Of a stretch of 64,000 nucleotides of DNA, positions 48,688 through 56,167 are shown in pieces (positions within the stretch are counted from its first letter, which is position 1; every line of letters begins with the position of its first letter). Below the pieces are notes generated by a model, which saw only the letters and a program-made list of their open reading frames with translations, had not been told where the DNA came from and searched no databases. A program made the translations under genes and the position numbers. Source of the DNA: Massilia niastensis DSM 21313 (GTDB lineage: Bacteria; Pseudomonadota; Gammaproteobacteria; Burkholderiales; Burkholderiaceae_D); the NCBI RefSeq assembly GCF_000382345.1, contig NZ_KB908078.1:139849-203848 (forward strand), in the 5' to 3' direction.

Positions 48688-49653
48688 ATGATCAACGTAT
48701 TTGTCCTACAAAATGGCCGACTGAACCAGGTAAGCATCGCTTCGCGCGAAGATCTCGAGAACGTTTCTCCGGTCTGGGTCGACCTCACCGACCCGACCGA
48801 GGACGAGCGCATCTGGGTGAAAACCATGTATGGCGTCACCCTGCCGGGCGAGGACGAGGTCCAGGATATCGAAGCGTCGGCGCGCTACTACGAAGCCGAG
48901 AACGGCGACCTGCACCTGCGCACCGACTTCCTGCTCGAGGAAGACGACGGTCCGGCGCGGGTCGTGACGGTCGCCTTCATCCTGTCCGGCAAAAAACTGT
49001 TTTCGGTACATAACGACGACCTGCCGGTGTTCCGGCTGGTGCGCATGCGCGCGCGTTCGCGCCCGGGTTCGATCGAAGACTACATGGACGTGCTGCTCGA
49101 CCTGTACGCGACCGACGCCGAGTATTCGGCGGATGCGCTGGAGGGTATCTACGAGAGCCTGGAAGAGGTCTCCACGCGCGTGCTGCAGAAGGAATTCACC
49201 GACCAGGACGCCGCCGCGGCGCTGAACGCGATCGCGCACGAGGAAGACTTGAACGGCCGCATCCGCCGCAACATGATGGACACGCGGCGCGCGGTCAGCT
49301 TCCTGATGCGCGGCCGATTGCTGAACGCCGACCAGTTCGAGGAAGCGCGCCAGATCCTGCGCGACATCGAATCGCTGGACGGCCACACGTCCTTCCTGTT
49401 CGACAAGGTGAACTTCCTGATGGACGCCACCGTCGGCTTCATCAACATTAACCAGAACAAGATCATCAAGATCTTCTCGGTGGCCTCGGTGTCCTTCCTG
49501 CCGCCGACCCTGATCGCGAGCGTCTACGGCATGAACTTCGACATCCTGCCGGAACTGAACTGGCGCTTCGGCTATCCGTTCGCGCTGACCCTGATGGCGG
49601 CCTGCGGGATCGCGCCGCTGTGGTATTTCCACAAGCGCGGCTGGCTGAAGTAG
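48688..49653 (+). CDS. corA: CorA-type magnesium/divalent metal transporter
   Basis: A 321-residue member of the CorA family. A large cytosolic N-terminal domain is followed by two C-terminal membrane helices with the selectivity motif GMN at residues 281-283 (VYGMNFDILPELNW). It ends with the basic tail FHKRGWLK. It imports Mg2+ (or Co2+/Ni2+) as a pentamer. Its TAG stop (49651-49653) is the first triplet of the palindromic repeat that follows, so the repeat may have supplied the stop. Confidence 0.95.
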   Translation: MINVFVLQNGRLNQVSIASREDLENVSPVWVDLTDPTEDERIWVKTMYGVTLPGEDEVQDIEASARYYEAENGDLHLRTDFLLEEDDGPARVVTVAFILSGKKLFSVHNDDLPVFRLVRMRARSRPGSIEDYMDVLLDLYATDAEYSADALEGIYESLEEVSTRVLQKEFTDQDAAAALNAIAHEEDLNGRIRRNMMDTRRAVSFLMRGRLLNADQFEEARQILRDIESLDGHTSFLFDKVNFLMDATVGFININQNKIIKIFSVASVSFLPPTLIASVYGMNFDILPELNWRFGYPFALTLMAACGIAPLWYFHKRGWLK

Positions 49654-49761
49654 GGTGGACGGCTATGCCGTCCACGCGGTGATCGTTATCGGCACCGATG
49701 CCGGACGCGATGATCTCGCCTCTAGCTACCACCGCGTGGGCGGGAAACCCGCCCACCCTAC
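49650..49761. repeat. 112-bp palindromic REP/MITE-like element at the corA stop
   Basis: The ends are a 9-bp inverted repeat, GTAGGGTGG (49650-49658) and CCACCCTAC (49753-49761). Each end is itself a hairpin: GTGGACGGC-TAT-GCCGTCCAC (49655-49675) and GTGGGCGGG-AAA-CCCGCCCAC (49736-49756). A further 9-bp pair, CCACGCGGT (49672-49680) with ACCGCGTGG (49731-49739), joins the two halves. This is the architecture of a paired REP (BIME) or small non-autonomous element; it has no coding capacity. Confidence 0.85.
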
Positions 49762-49768
49762 GCAGAAG

Positions 49769-49800
49769 CGGGCGGTGAAGACTCACCGCCCGTTTTTTTT
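49769..49800 (+). terminator. Intrinsic terminator of corA
   Basis: CGGGCGGTGA (49769-49778) pairs with TCACCGCCCG (49783-49792) over an AGAC loop, followed by eight Ts. It sits downstream of the palindromic element. Confidence 0.92.
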
Positions 49801-49803
49801 ACC

Positions 49804-51102
49804 TCAGGCCAGGCGCGCGAACACCCGGCGCGCGGCGGCGACGGTTTCCTCGATCACGGCGTCGTCGTGCTGGATCGAGACGAAGCCCGCTTCGAACATC
49901 GCCGGCGCGAAGTACACGCCTTCCTCCAGCATGCCGTGGAAGAAGCGGTTGAAGCGATCCTTGTCGCCGGCCATCATCTGGGCGTAGGTCGACGGGACCG
50001 TGGCCGAGAAGTACATGCCGAACATGCCGCCCACCGAGTCGGCGCAGAAGGCGATGCCCGCTTCGCGCGCCGCCGTCGCCAGGCCGTCGACCAGCTTGGC
50101 GGCCTGGGCGCCCAGCCGCTCGTAGAAGCCCGGCTCCTGCACCAGCTTCAGGGTGGTCATGCCGGCCGCCACCGCGACCGGGTTGCCCGACAGGGTGCCG
50201 GCCTGGTAGACCGGGCCGATCGGCGCCATCTTCTGCATCAGGTCCGCGCGGCCGCCGAAGGCCGCGACCGGCATGCCGCCGCCGATCACCTTTCCCAGCG
50301 CGGTCAGGTCCGGGGCGATGCCGTACATTTCCTGGGCGCCGCCGAGGCCGACGCGGAAGCCGCACATCACTTCGTCGAAGATCAGCACGGCGCCGTGCTC
50401 GGTGCACAGCTCGCGCATGCGCTGCAGGAATTCCGGGGTGGCGCGGATCAGGTTCATGTTGCCCGCGACCGGCTCCACGATCACGCAGGCGATGGTGTCG
50501 CCCATCGACGCGAACGCGTCTTCCAGCTGCGGGACGTTGTTGTAGTCGAGGACCAGGGTGTGCTTGACGAAGTCTTCCGGCACGCCGGCCGAGGTCGGGT
50601 TGCCGAAGGTGAGCAGGCCGCTGCCCGCCTTGACCAGCAGCGAATCGGCGTGGCCGTGGTAGCAGCCCTCGAACTTGACGATCTTGTCGCGGCCGGTGGC
50701 GCCGCGCGCCAGGCGCAGGGCGCTCATGGTCGCCTCGGTGCCCGACGAGACCAGGCGCACCTGTTCGATCGACGGCAGCAGGCGGCAGATCTCCTCGGCG
50801 ATCTCGATCTCGCCTTCGGTCGGCGCGCCGAACGACAGGCCGTTCGCCGCCGCATCCTGGACCGCCTTCACCACCTGCGGGTGGGCGTGGCCGAGGATGG
50901 CCGGGCCCCAGGAACCGATGTAGTCGATGTAGCGCTTGCCGTCGGCGTCCCAGAAGTACGGGCCTTCGGCGCGCGTGATGAAGCGCGGCGTGCCGCCGAC
51001 CGAGCGGAAGGCGCGCACCGGCGAGTTGACGCCGCCGGGCGTCGACTGCTGGGCGCGGGCGAACAGGATGTCGTTCTTGGAGCTGGCTTGTTCTGTGGTC
51101 AT
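49804..51102 (-). CDS. hemL: Glutamate-1-semialdehyde 2,1-aminomutase
   Basis: A 432-residue PLP enzyme making 5-aminolevulinate in the C5 haem pathway. The PLP lysine is K271 in [47 protein letters not shown] and [11 protein letters not shown] are the family motifs. Length matches the family. It is downstream of the ThiD-like gene on the same strand, with 125 bases containing tandem repeats between them. Confidence 0.97.
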   Translation of the reverse strand: MTTEQASSKNDILFARAQQSTPGGVNSPVRAFRSVGGTPRFITRAEGPYFWDADGKRYIDYIGSWGPAILGHAHPQVVKAVQDAAANGLSFGAPTEGEIEIAEEICRLLPSIEQVRLVSSGTEATMSALRLARGATGRDKIVKFEGCYHGHADSLLVKAGSGLLTFGNPTSAGVPEDFVKHTLVLDYNNVPQLEDAFASMGDTIACVIVEPVAGNMNLIRATPEFLQRMRELCTEHGAVLIFDEVMCGFRVGLGGAQEMYGIAPDLTALGKVIGGGMPVAAFGGRADLMQKMAPIGPVYQAGTLSGNPVAVAAGMTTLKLVQEPGFYERLGAQAAKLVDGLATAAREAGIAFCADSVGGMFGMYFSATVPSTYAQMMAGDKDRFNRFFHGMLEEGVYFAPAMFEAGFVSIQHDDAVIEETVAAARRVFARLA

Positions 51103-51140
51103 GGTCGAAAAAGAGAAGGAATCGCCCGCAGGCCGGAAGC

Positions 51141-51237
51141 CCTACGGGCGGACAACGAAGAAATCGTCCGTCGGCATACGGCGCCTACGGACGGACAACG
51201 AAGAAATCGTCCGTAGGCATACGGCGCCTACGGACGG
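51141..51237. repeat. 43-bp direct repeats between thiD-like gene and hemL
   Basis: Two nearly identical 43-bp units begin at 51141 and 51184, and a partial third begins at 51227. The differences between the full copies are single bases. Each unit holds a CCTACGG/CCGTAGG inverted pair and the block GACAACGAAGAAATCGTCCG. The third partial copy overlaps the last codons and TAG stop of the ThiD-like gene, so the repeats probably grew from that gene end. Confidence 0.9.
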
Positions 51238-52034
51238 AAGAACTTGTTGGGTATGAACTTGCCCATGCCGAAGCGCTGCGCATGTTCGAGCGCGCCGGTG
51301 GTGTATTCCTGGGCCGCGGCAAGCGCCGCCGGCGCGTCCAGCCCGCGCGCCATCAGGGCCGTGAAGGCCGCCGAATAGGTGTTGCCGGCGCCGACGAAGG
51401 GCCCCGGCAGGTTGTTCCAGTCGACGCGCGCGACCACGCCGTCGCGATCGAACAGGGTGTTCGAGCACAGGCCCTTGTCGTCGCGGGTGCCGGTCACCAG
51501 CACGTACTGCAGGCCCGAGGAGGTCAGTTCGGCCACGTCTTCATCGAGGTTGCCGTCGCCGTCGCCGCCGTCGCGCCACATCTCGGCCATCCGGCCCAGC
51601 TCGTGCTGCGACAGGATCAGGACCGTCGCCTGCGGCGCCAGGATCGAGCGCAGCGCCGACAGCATCTCTTCGTCGCCCAGGCCCGAATCGGGCAGGGCGG
51701 ACAGGAAGGGGTCGAGGATCAGGGGCGCGTCCGGATAGTCCGAGACGATTTCGGCGATCGCCGCCAGGTGCAGGGCGCTGGACACGGCGCCGACCTTGAA
51801 GGCGGCGATCGGCATGTCCTCGAGCAGGACCCGGGCCTGCTCGGCCATCCAGTCGCTGTCGACTTCATACATGTTCTCGACCCGGGCGCTGTCCGATACG
51901 AGGATCCCGGCCACTGCCGACAGGCCATGGCATCCGAGGGCGGCGAATGCGGCAAGGTCGGCCTGCACGCCGAGTGCGCCGACAGGGTCGGAAACGCCAA
52001 AAGTCAGGATAAGGGGTAACGGTTGGTTTTGCAC
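51228..52034 (-). CDS. thiD: ThiD-like hydroxymethylpyrimidine/phosphomethylpyrimidine kinase, diverged motifs
   Basis: A 268-residue ribokinase-fold protein at the position where thiD is found beside rubredoxin and hemL in betaproteobacteria. ThiD phosphorylates HMP and HMP-P in thiamine synthesis. Several family motifs are altered: the N-terminal loop is FGVSDPVGALGVQAD instead of the usual SDxSGGAGIQAD, the middle motif is ILSQHELGRM rather than TPNxxEA, and the C-terminal loop is VGAGNTYSAAF. The fold is clear but the exact substrate is less certain. It is divergent from the rubredoxin gene with 56 bases between. Confidence 0.8.
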   Translation of the reverse strand: MQNQPLPLILTFGVSDPVGALGVQADLAAFAALGCHGLSAVAGILVSDSARVENMYEVDSDWMAEQARVLLEDMPIAAFKVGAVSSALHLAAIAEIVSDYPDAPLILDPFLSALPDSGLGDEEMLSALRSILAPQATVLILSQHELGRMAEMWRDGGDGDGNLDEDVAELTSSGLQYVLVTGTRDDKGLCSNTLFDRDGVVARVDWNNLPGPFVGAGNTYSAAFTALMARGLDAPAALAAAQEYTTGALEHAQRFGMGKFIPNKFFRP

Positions 52035-52090
52035 GACGGGTAGATTAAGATACCTGATTCCACATTTTACTACTTAGAAGGAACAATACT

Positions 52091-52279
52091 GTGAGTACTG
52101 AATCGACGGCGCCTTTCCAGACCTGGATGTGCCTGATCTGCGGCTGGGTGTATGACGAAGCCGCAGGCGCTCCCGAGGAAGGCATCGCGCCGGGAACGCG
52201 CTGGGCCGACGTGCCGATGAACTGGACCTGCCCGGAGTGCGGCGCCCGCAAGGACGACTTCGAAATGACCGAAATCTGA
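52091..52279 (+). CDS. rubA: Rubredoxin
   Basis: A 62-residue iron protein. Four cysteines C14, C17 (CLICG) and C47, C50 (CPECG) ligate one Fe, and YDEAAGAPEEGIAPGTRW is the standard spacer. It transfers single electrons in the cytoplasm. It starts with GTG, preceded by GGAACA. The gene order thiD, rubredoxin, pilG is common in betaproteobacteria; a functional link to pili is not established. Confidence 0.96.
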   Translation: MSTESTAPFQTWMCLICGWVYDEAAGAPEEGIAPGTRWADVPMNWTCPECGARKDDFEMTEI

Positions 52280-52396
52280 ATCCGGAGATGAGCGCAGGCA
52301 GGAAGCAGCGTATCGATAGTTGACGCGCTGCAACACTTCCCGCACAAGCGGGGGGCGCTGTGCTATCGTGACGTTTCATGCCGAAGTGAAACGAAA

Positions 52397-52807
52397 ATGA
52401 CGACATCGCCGCAACCGACGGGCCTGACCATCATGGTGATCGACGACAGCAGCACGATTCGCCGCTCCGCAGAGATTTTCCTGAGCCAGGCCGGTTACCA
52501 GGTGGTGCTGGCCGAGGATGGCTTCGACGCGCTGGCCAAGATCAACGATCACCATCCTGCGCTGGTGTTCTGCGACATCCTGATGCCGCGCCTGGACGGC
52601 TACCAGACCTGCGCGCTGATCAAGAAGAGCGCGCGCTTCCATGCCACCCCGGTGCTGATGCTGTCGTCCAAGGATGGCCTGTTCGACCGCGCGCGCGGCG
52701 CGATGGTCGGCGCCAGCGCCTACCTGACCAAGCCGTTTTCCAAAGACAGCCTGCTGGCCGCCGTGCGCGAACACGCGACGCACGAGCATGACGCCGGCAA
52801 GTCCTGA
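52397..52807 (+). CDS. pilG: Twitching-motility response regulator PilG
   Basis: A 136-residue single receiver domain. The acidic pair is D16/D17, the phosphoacceptor is D60 (VFCDILMP) and the conserved lysine is K112 (YLTKPF). PilG is phosphorylated by ChpA/PilL and promotes pilus extension (known in Pseudomonas). It opens the pilG-pilH-pilI-pilJ-chpA operon and is preceded by 117 bases with no clear promoter that I can see. Confidence 0.94.
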   Translation: MTTSPQPTGLTIMVIDDSSTIRRSAEIFLSQAGYQVVLAEDGFDALAKINDHHPALVFCDILMPRLDGYQTCALIKKSARFHATPVLMLSSKDGLFDRARGAMVGASAYLTKPFSKDSLLAAVREHATHEHDAGKS

Positions 52808-52832
52808 CCCCGAACCGATTCCGGAGCCGTAC

Positions 52833-53240
52833 GTGGCCATACACAAGATCCTCATCGTCGACGATTCCCCGACCGAGCGTTTCTACCTGACCGACATCCT
52901 GGTCAAGAACGGATATTCCGTCAGCACCGCCGTGAACGGCGAGGAAGCGCTGGAGCGGATCCGCGCCGAGCGCCCCGACCTGATCCTGATGGACGTCGTC
53001 ATGCCGGGTGCGAACGGCTTCCAGGTCACGCGCTCGATCTCGCGCGACCCGGAACTGGCCTCGGTCCCGGTCATCATCTGCAGCAGCAAGAGCCAGGAGA
53101 CCGACCGCATCTGGGGCATGCGCCAGGGCGCGCGCGACTACCTGGTCAAGCCGGTCGATCCCGGCCAGCTGCTGGCGGCCATCGCGGCGCTGAACGCGGC
53201 GGATTCCGGCACCGGCCTGCCGTCCCGCGAGAGCGTATGA
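52833..53240 (+). CDS. pilH: Twitching-motility response regulator PilH
   Basis: A 135-residue single receiver domain with D10/D11, phosphoacceptor D54 (LMDVVMP) and K106 (YLVKPV). PilH opposes PilG, favouring retraction or acting as a phosphate sink. I chose GTG 52833 because GGAG lies 6 bases upstream and the family starts at this strand; an ATG at 52788, overlapping pilG, would add a Pro-rich 15-residue leader. The pilI ATG overlaps its stop. Confidence 0.94.
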   Translation: MAIHKILIVDDSPTERFYLTDILVKNGYSVSTAVNGEEALERIRAERPDLILMDVVMPGANGFQVTRSISRDPELASVPVIICSSKSQETDRIWGMRQGARDYLVKPVDPGQLLAAIAALNAADSGTGLPSRESV

Positions 53241-53764
53241 CAAGCGCGGGCGAGGCCACGCGGCACGATCCCGCGACGCGCCGCACCCGCCTGCGCGTTT
53301 ACCAGGAACAGCTGCTGGAGCGGATGCAGGCCGCCAGGAGCGGCCGCGGCGCGCGCGTGCACCAGCTCGGCCTGGGCATCGGCGCCACGCGCTACCTGCT
53401 CGACCTGACCGAAGCCGGCGAGATCGTCGCGCCGGCGCCGCTGACCCCCGTGCCCCTGACCCAGCCCTGGTACCTCGGGCTGGCCAACGTGCGCGGCAGC
53501 CTGCTGGGCGTGATCGACCTCGCGCGCTACCTGGGCGGGGAGGGCACGCCGGCCGGCGGCCCGGCGCGGCTGGTCACGTTCGCGCCCGCGCTCGGATTCA
53601 ACTGCGCGCTGCTGGTGCCGCAGGTGTACGGGCTGCGCCAGGCGAACGCGATGGAGCGCGCGGGCGATGCGCTGCGCGACGCCGACGGCAATACATGGAC
53701 GCCGCTGTCGCTGGCGGCGCTGGTGCGGGAAGAGCGCTTCCTGCAGGTCGGCATCCACCAATAA
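53237..53764 (+). CDS. pilI: CheW-like adaptor PilI
   Basis: A 175-residue CheW-fold adaptor linking the PilJ receptor to the ChpA kinase. The CheW core is visible in GIGATRYLLDLTEAGEIV, YLGLANVRGSLLGVIDLARY and the terminal LAALVREERFLQVGI. An N-terminal basic helix of about 35 residues precedes it. ATG overlaps the pilH stop. The gap to pilJ is 35 bases. Confidence 0.92.
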   Translation: MTSAGEATRHDPATRRTRLRVYQEQLLERMQAARSGRGARVHQLGLGIGATRYLLDLTEAGEIVAPAPLTPVPLTQPWYLGLANVRGSLLGVIDLARYLGGEGTPAGGPARLVTFAPALGFNCALLVPQVYGLRQANAMERAGDALRDADGNTWTPLSLAALVREERFLQVGIHQ

Positions 53765-53799
53765 CACACCATAAACACATCGCAGGACCAGGAGCCGGA

Positions 53800-56160
53800 A
53801 TGGGATTCGCCTCGAAACTCAGCATGAATTTCTTATCGAAGGAAAGCGCCGCCGACGACACCGTGCTGTCGTCGCCCGACACCCAGTTCGGTCCGGGCGT
53901 CGCCACGCCGGGCGCCGCCGCCGTGGCTGCCGTGGCGGCGCCGGGCGCCGCTCCTGTCGCCGCTCCGGCCAGTTCGGCCGACGCGGCGGTGCGCCGGCTC
54001 GGCGGCGTACGCCACCGCAGGAACGCGGCCGCCGACCTTGCCGACAAGGACCAGAAGGACCAGGATGACCTGAGCCTGCCGCTGATCGGCCACTGGTCGC
54101 TGCCGCGCCAGCTGCGCCTGCTGCTCGGCGCCTTCGTGGTCGGCATCCTGCTGACGATCCTGGCGATGTGGCAGAACGCCGCGCGCAACGCCGAAGCCGC
54201 GGGCCAGAACCAGACCGCCAGCGACGCCCTGATGCACTCGCAGCGGGTCGGCAAGGCCGCCCCGAACGCGCTGCGCGGCGACGGCGCCGCCTTTGCCCAG
54301 CTGGACGAAAGCCGCACCGAACTGGGCCGCGACCTGGCCCTGCTGGCGCGCGGCGGCAGCACCGCCTCCGGCGCGATTCCCGCCGCCACGGGCGAGATGG
54401 CGGCGCAGCTGTCGAAGGCGCGCGCCAAATGGAACGCCTCCGACGCGGCCGCGAGCACGATCGTCAAGAACAAGCGCCACCTGCTGGGCTTCGGCGCCAG
54501 CCTGGCGCAGCTCGATGCGCTGACGCCGGAACTGCTGGCGCTGGCCGACAGCCTGCTCGACCAGCGCACCCAGCGCGGCGGCAGCGCGCGCGAAGTGGCC
54601 GCGCTGGGCCGCATGATGACCCTGACCCAGAGCCTGTCCGGCGGCGCCCACGCCTTCGTGACGCCGGGCATGCCGCGCGCCGGCGCCGTCGACACCATCG
54701 CGCGCGACACCGCCGCCCTGGGCGCCATCGTCGACGGCCTGCTGGACGGCAGCGCCGCCCTGGGCCTGGCCCCGCTGGCCGACGCCGACCTGCGCGCGCG
54801 CCTGGCCAGGGCGCGCGAAGGCTTCCAGCGCTACCAGGAATCGATCGCGCCGCTGCTCAGCAACTTCGAACACTTCCAGGCCGCGCGCGCGGCCGAACAG
54901 GTCATCGCGCGCGACAACGAACAGCTGCGCGCGATGCTGGCGCACCTGCAGGGCGATTACCGCCGCTCCGTAGGCGGCAGCGGCGGCTGGTTCTGGCTGC
55001 TGGTGGGCGCCTCGATCTTCACCCTGGCGATGGGCGGCAGCATTTCGCGCGTGATGCTGCAGGACTCGCGCAACCGCACCCGCGGCGCCGATGCGCGCCG
55101 CCGCGAAGCCGAGGCGATGCGCCAGCTGGCCCAGGCCAAGGAAGAAGAAGCCAAGGCCACCAACGACCAGAACCAGGCCGCGATCCTGCGCCTGATGAAC
55201 GAACTGCAGGAAGTGGCGGATGGCGACCTGACCGTGCACGCGACCGTGTCCGAGGACATCACCGGCGCGATCGCCGACTCGGTCAACTACACGGTGGAAG
55301 AGCTGCGCGGGCTGGTGCTGCGCGTGATCAGGACCGCCGGGCAGGTGGCGCAGGCATCCGATGGCGCGCAACAGGTCTCGGCCGGGCTGCTGGACGCGGC
55401 CGACCAGCAGTCGCGCGAGATCGAGGAGGCCTCGAGCACGGTGCTCAGCATGGCGGGCCGGATCACCGACGTGTCGCGCTCGGCGCTGGAATCGGCCGAC
55501 GTGGCGCGCCAGTCGGTCGCGGCGGCCGAGCAGGGCGCGACCGCGGTGCAGAATGCGATCCGCGGCATGAACGAGATCCGCGAACAGATCCAGGAAACCT
55601 CGAAGCGCATCAAGCGCCTCGGCGAATCCTCGCAGGAGATCGGCGAGATCACCGAGCTGATCTCGGACATCACCGAGCAGACCAACGTGCTGGCGCTGAA
55701 CGCGGCGATCCAGGCGGCGTCCGCGGGCGAAGCGGGACGCGGCTTCTCGGTGGTGGCGGAAGAGGTGCAGCGGCTGGCGGAACGCTCGGCCGAAGCGGCC
55801 AAGGGGATCGGCGCGCTGGTGCGCACCATCCAGACCGACACCCACGATGCGGTGGCGGCGATGGAGAAGTCGACCCAGGGCGTGGTCGAGGGCGCGCGCC
55901 TGTCGGACGCCGCCGGCGCCGCGCTGGCCGATATCTCGCGCGTGTCGAACCGCCTCGCCGAGCTGATCCAGGGCATGTCCTACGCCACCGAACTGCAGGC
56001 CACCTCGGCCAACGGCGTGGCGCACAACATGCAGCACATCCTGTCGGTCACCGAACAGACCCGGCAGGGCACGCGCCAGACCGCGCAGTCGATCCGCGAA
56101 CTGGCCGCGCTGGCGCAGGAGCTGAAGGATTCGGTGTCGCGCTTCCGCGTGGCGCCGTAA
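53800..56160 (+). CDS. pilJ: Methyl-accepting chemotaxis protein PilJ, long N-terminal extension
   Basis: A 786-residue receptor of the Pil-Chp system. The first about 100 residues are an Ala/Pro-rich, probably cytosolic extension before the first membrane helix (about 105-124, LRLLLGAFVVGILLTILAMW). A periplasmic PilJ-type domain, a second helix (about 395-412), HAMP and a signalling domain follow, with the conserved tip ITEQTNVLALNAAIQAASAG. It reports surface contact or other signals to ChpA through PilI. The start has GGAG 5 bases upstream; family members usually begin close to TM1. Confidence 0.92.
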   Translation: MGFASKLSMNFLSKESAADDTVLSSPDTQFGPGVATPGAAAVAAVAAPGAAPVAAPASSADAAVRRLGGVRHRRNAAADLADKDQKDQDDLSLPLIGHWSLPRQLRLLLGAFVVGILLTILAMWQNAARNAEAAGQNQTASDALMHSQRVGKAAPNALRGDGAAFAQLDESRTELGRDLALLARGGSTASGAIPAATGEMAAQLSKARAKWNASDAAASTIVKNKRHLLGFGASLAQLDALTPELLALADSLLDQRTQRGGSAREVAALGRMMTLTQSLSGGAHAFVTPGMPRAGAVDTIARDTAALGAIVDGLLDGSAALGLAPLADADLRARLARAREGFQRYQESIAPLLSNFEHFQAARAAEQVIARDNEQLRAMLAHLQGDYRRSVGGSGGWFWLLVGASIFTLAMGGSISRVMLQDSRNRTRGADARRREAEAMRQLAQAKEEEAKATNDQNQAAILRLMNELQEVADGDLTVHATVSEDITGAIADSVNYTVEELRGLVLRVIRTAGQVAQASDGAQQVSAGLLDAADQQSREIEEASSTVLSMAGRITDVSRSALESADVARQSVAAAEQGATAVQNAIRGMNEIREQIQETSKRIKRLGESSQEIGEITELISDITEQTNVLALNAAIQAASAGEAGRGFSVVAEEVQRLAERSAEAAKGIGALVRTIQTDTHDAVAAMEKSTQGVVEGARLSDAAGAALADISRVSNRLAELIQGMSYATELQATSANGVAHNMQHILSVTEQTRQGTRQTAQSIRELAALAQELKDSVSRFRVAP

Positions 56161-56167
56161 GGATGCG

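Noticed and set aside
51141-51237. Possible CRISPR array
   Set aside because: The repeats are directly adjacent with no unique spacers, only two full copies exist, and no cas genes are present.
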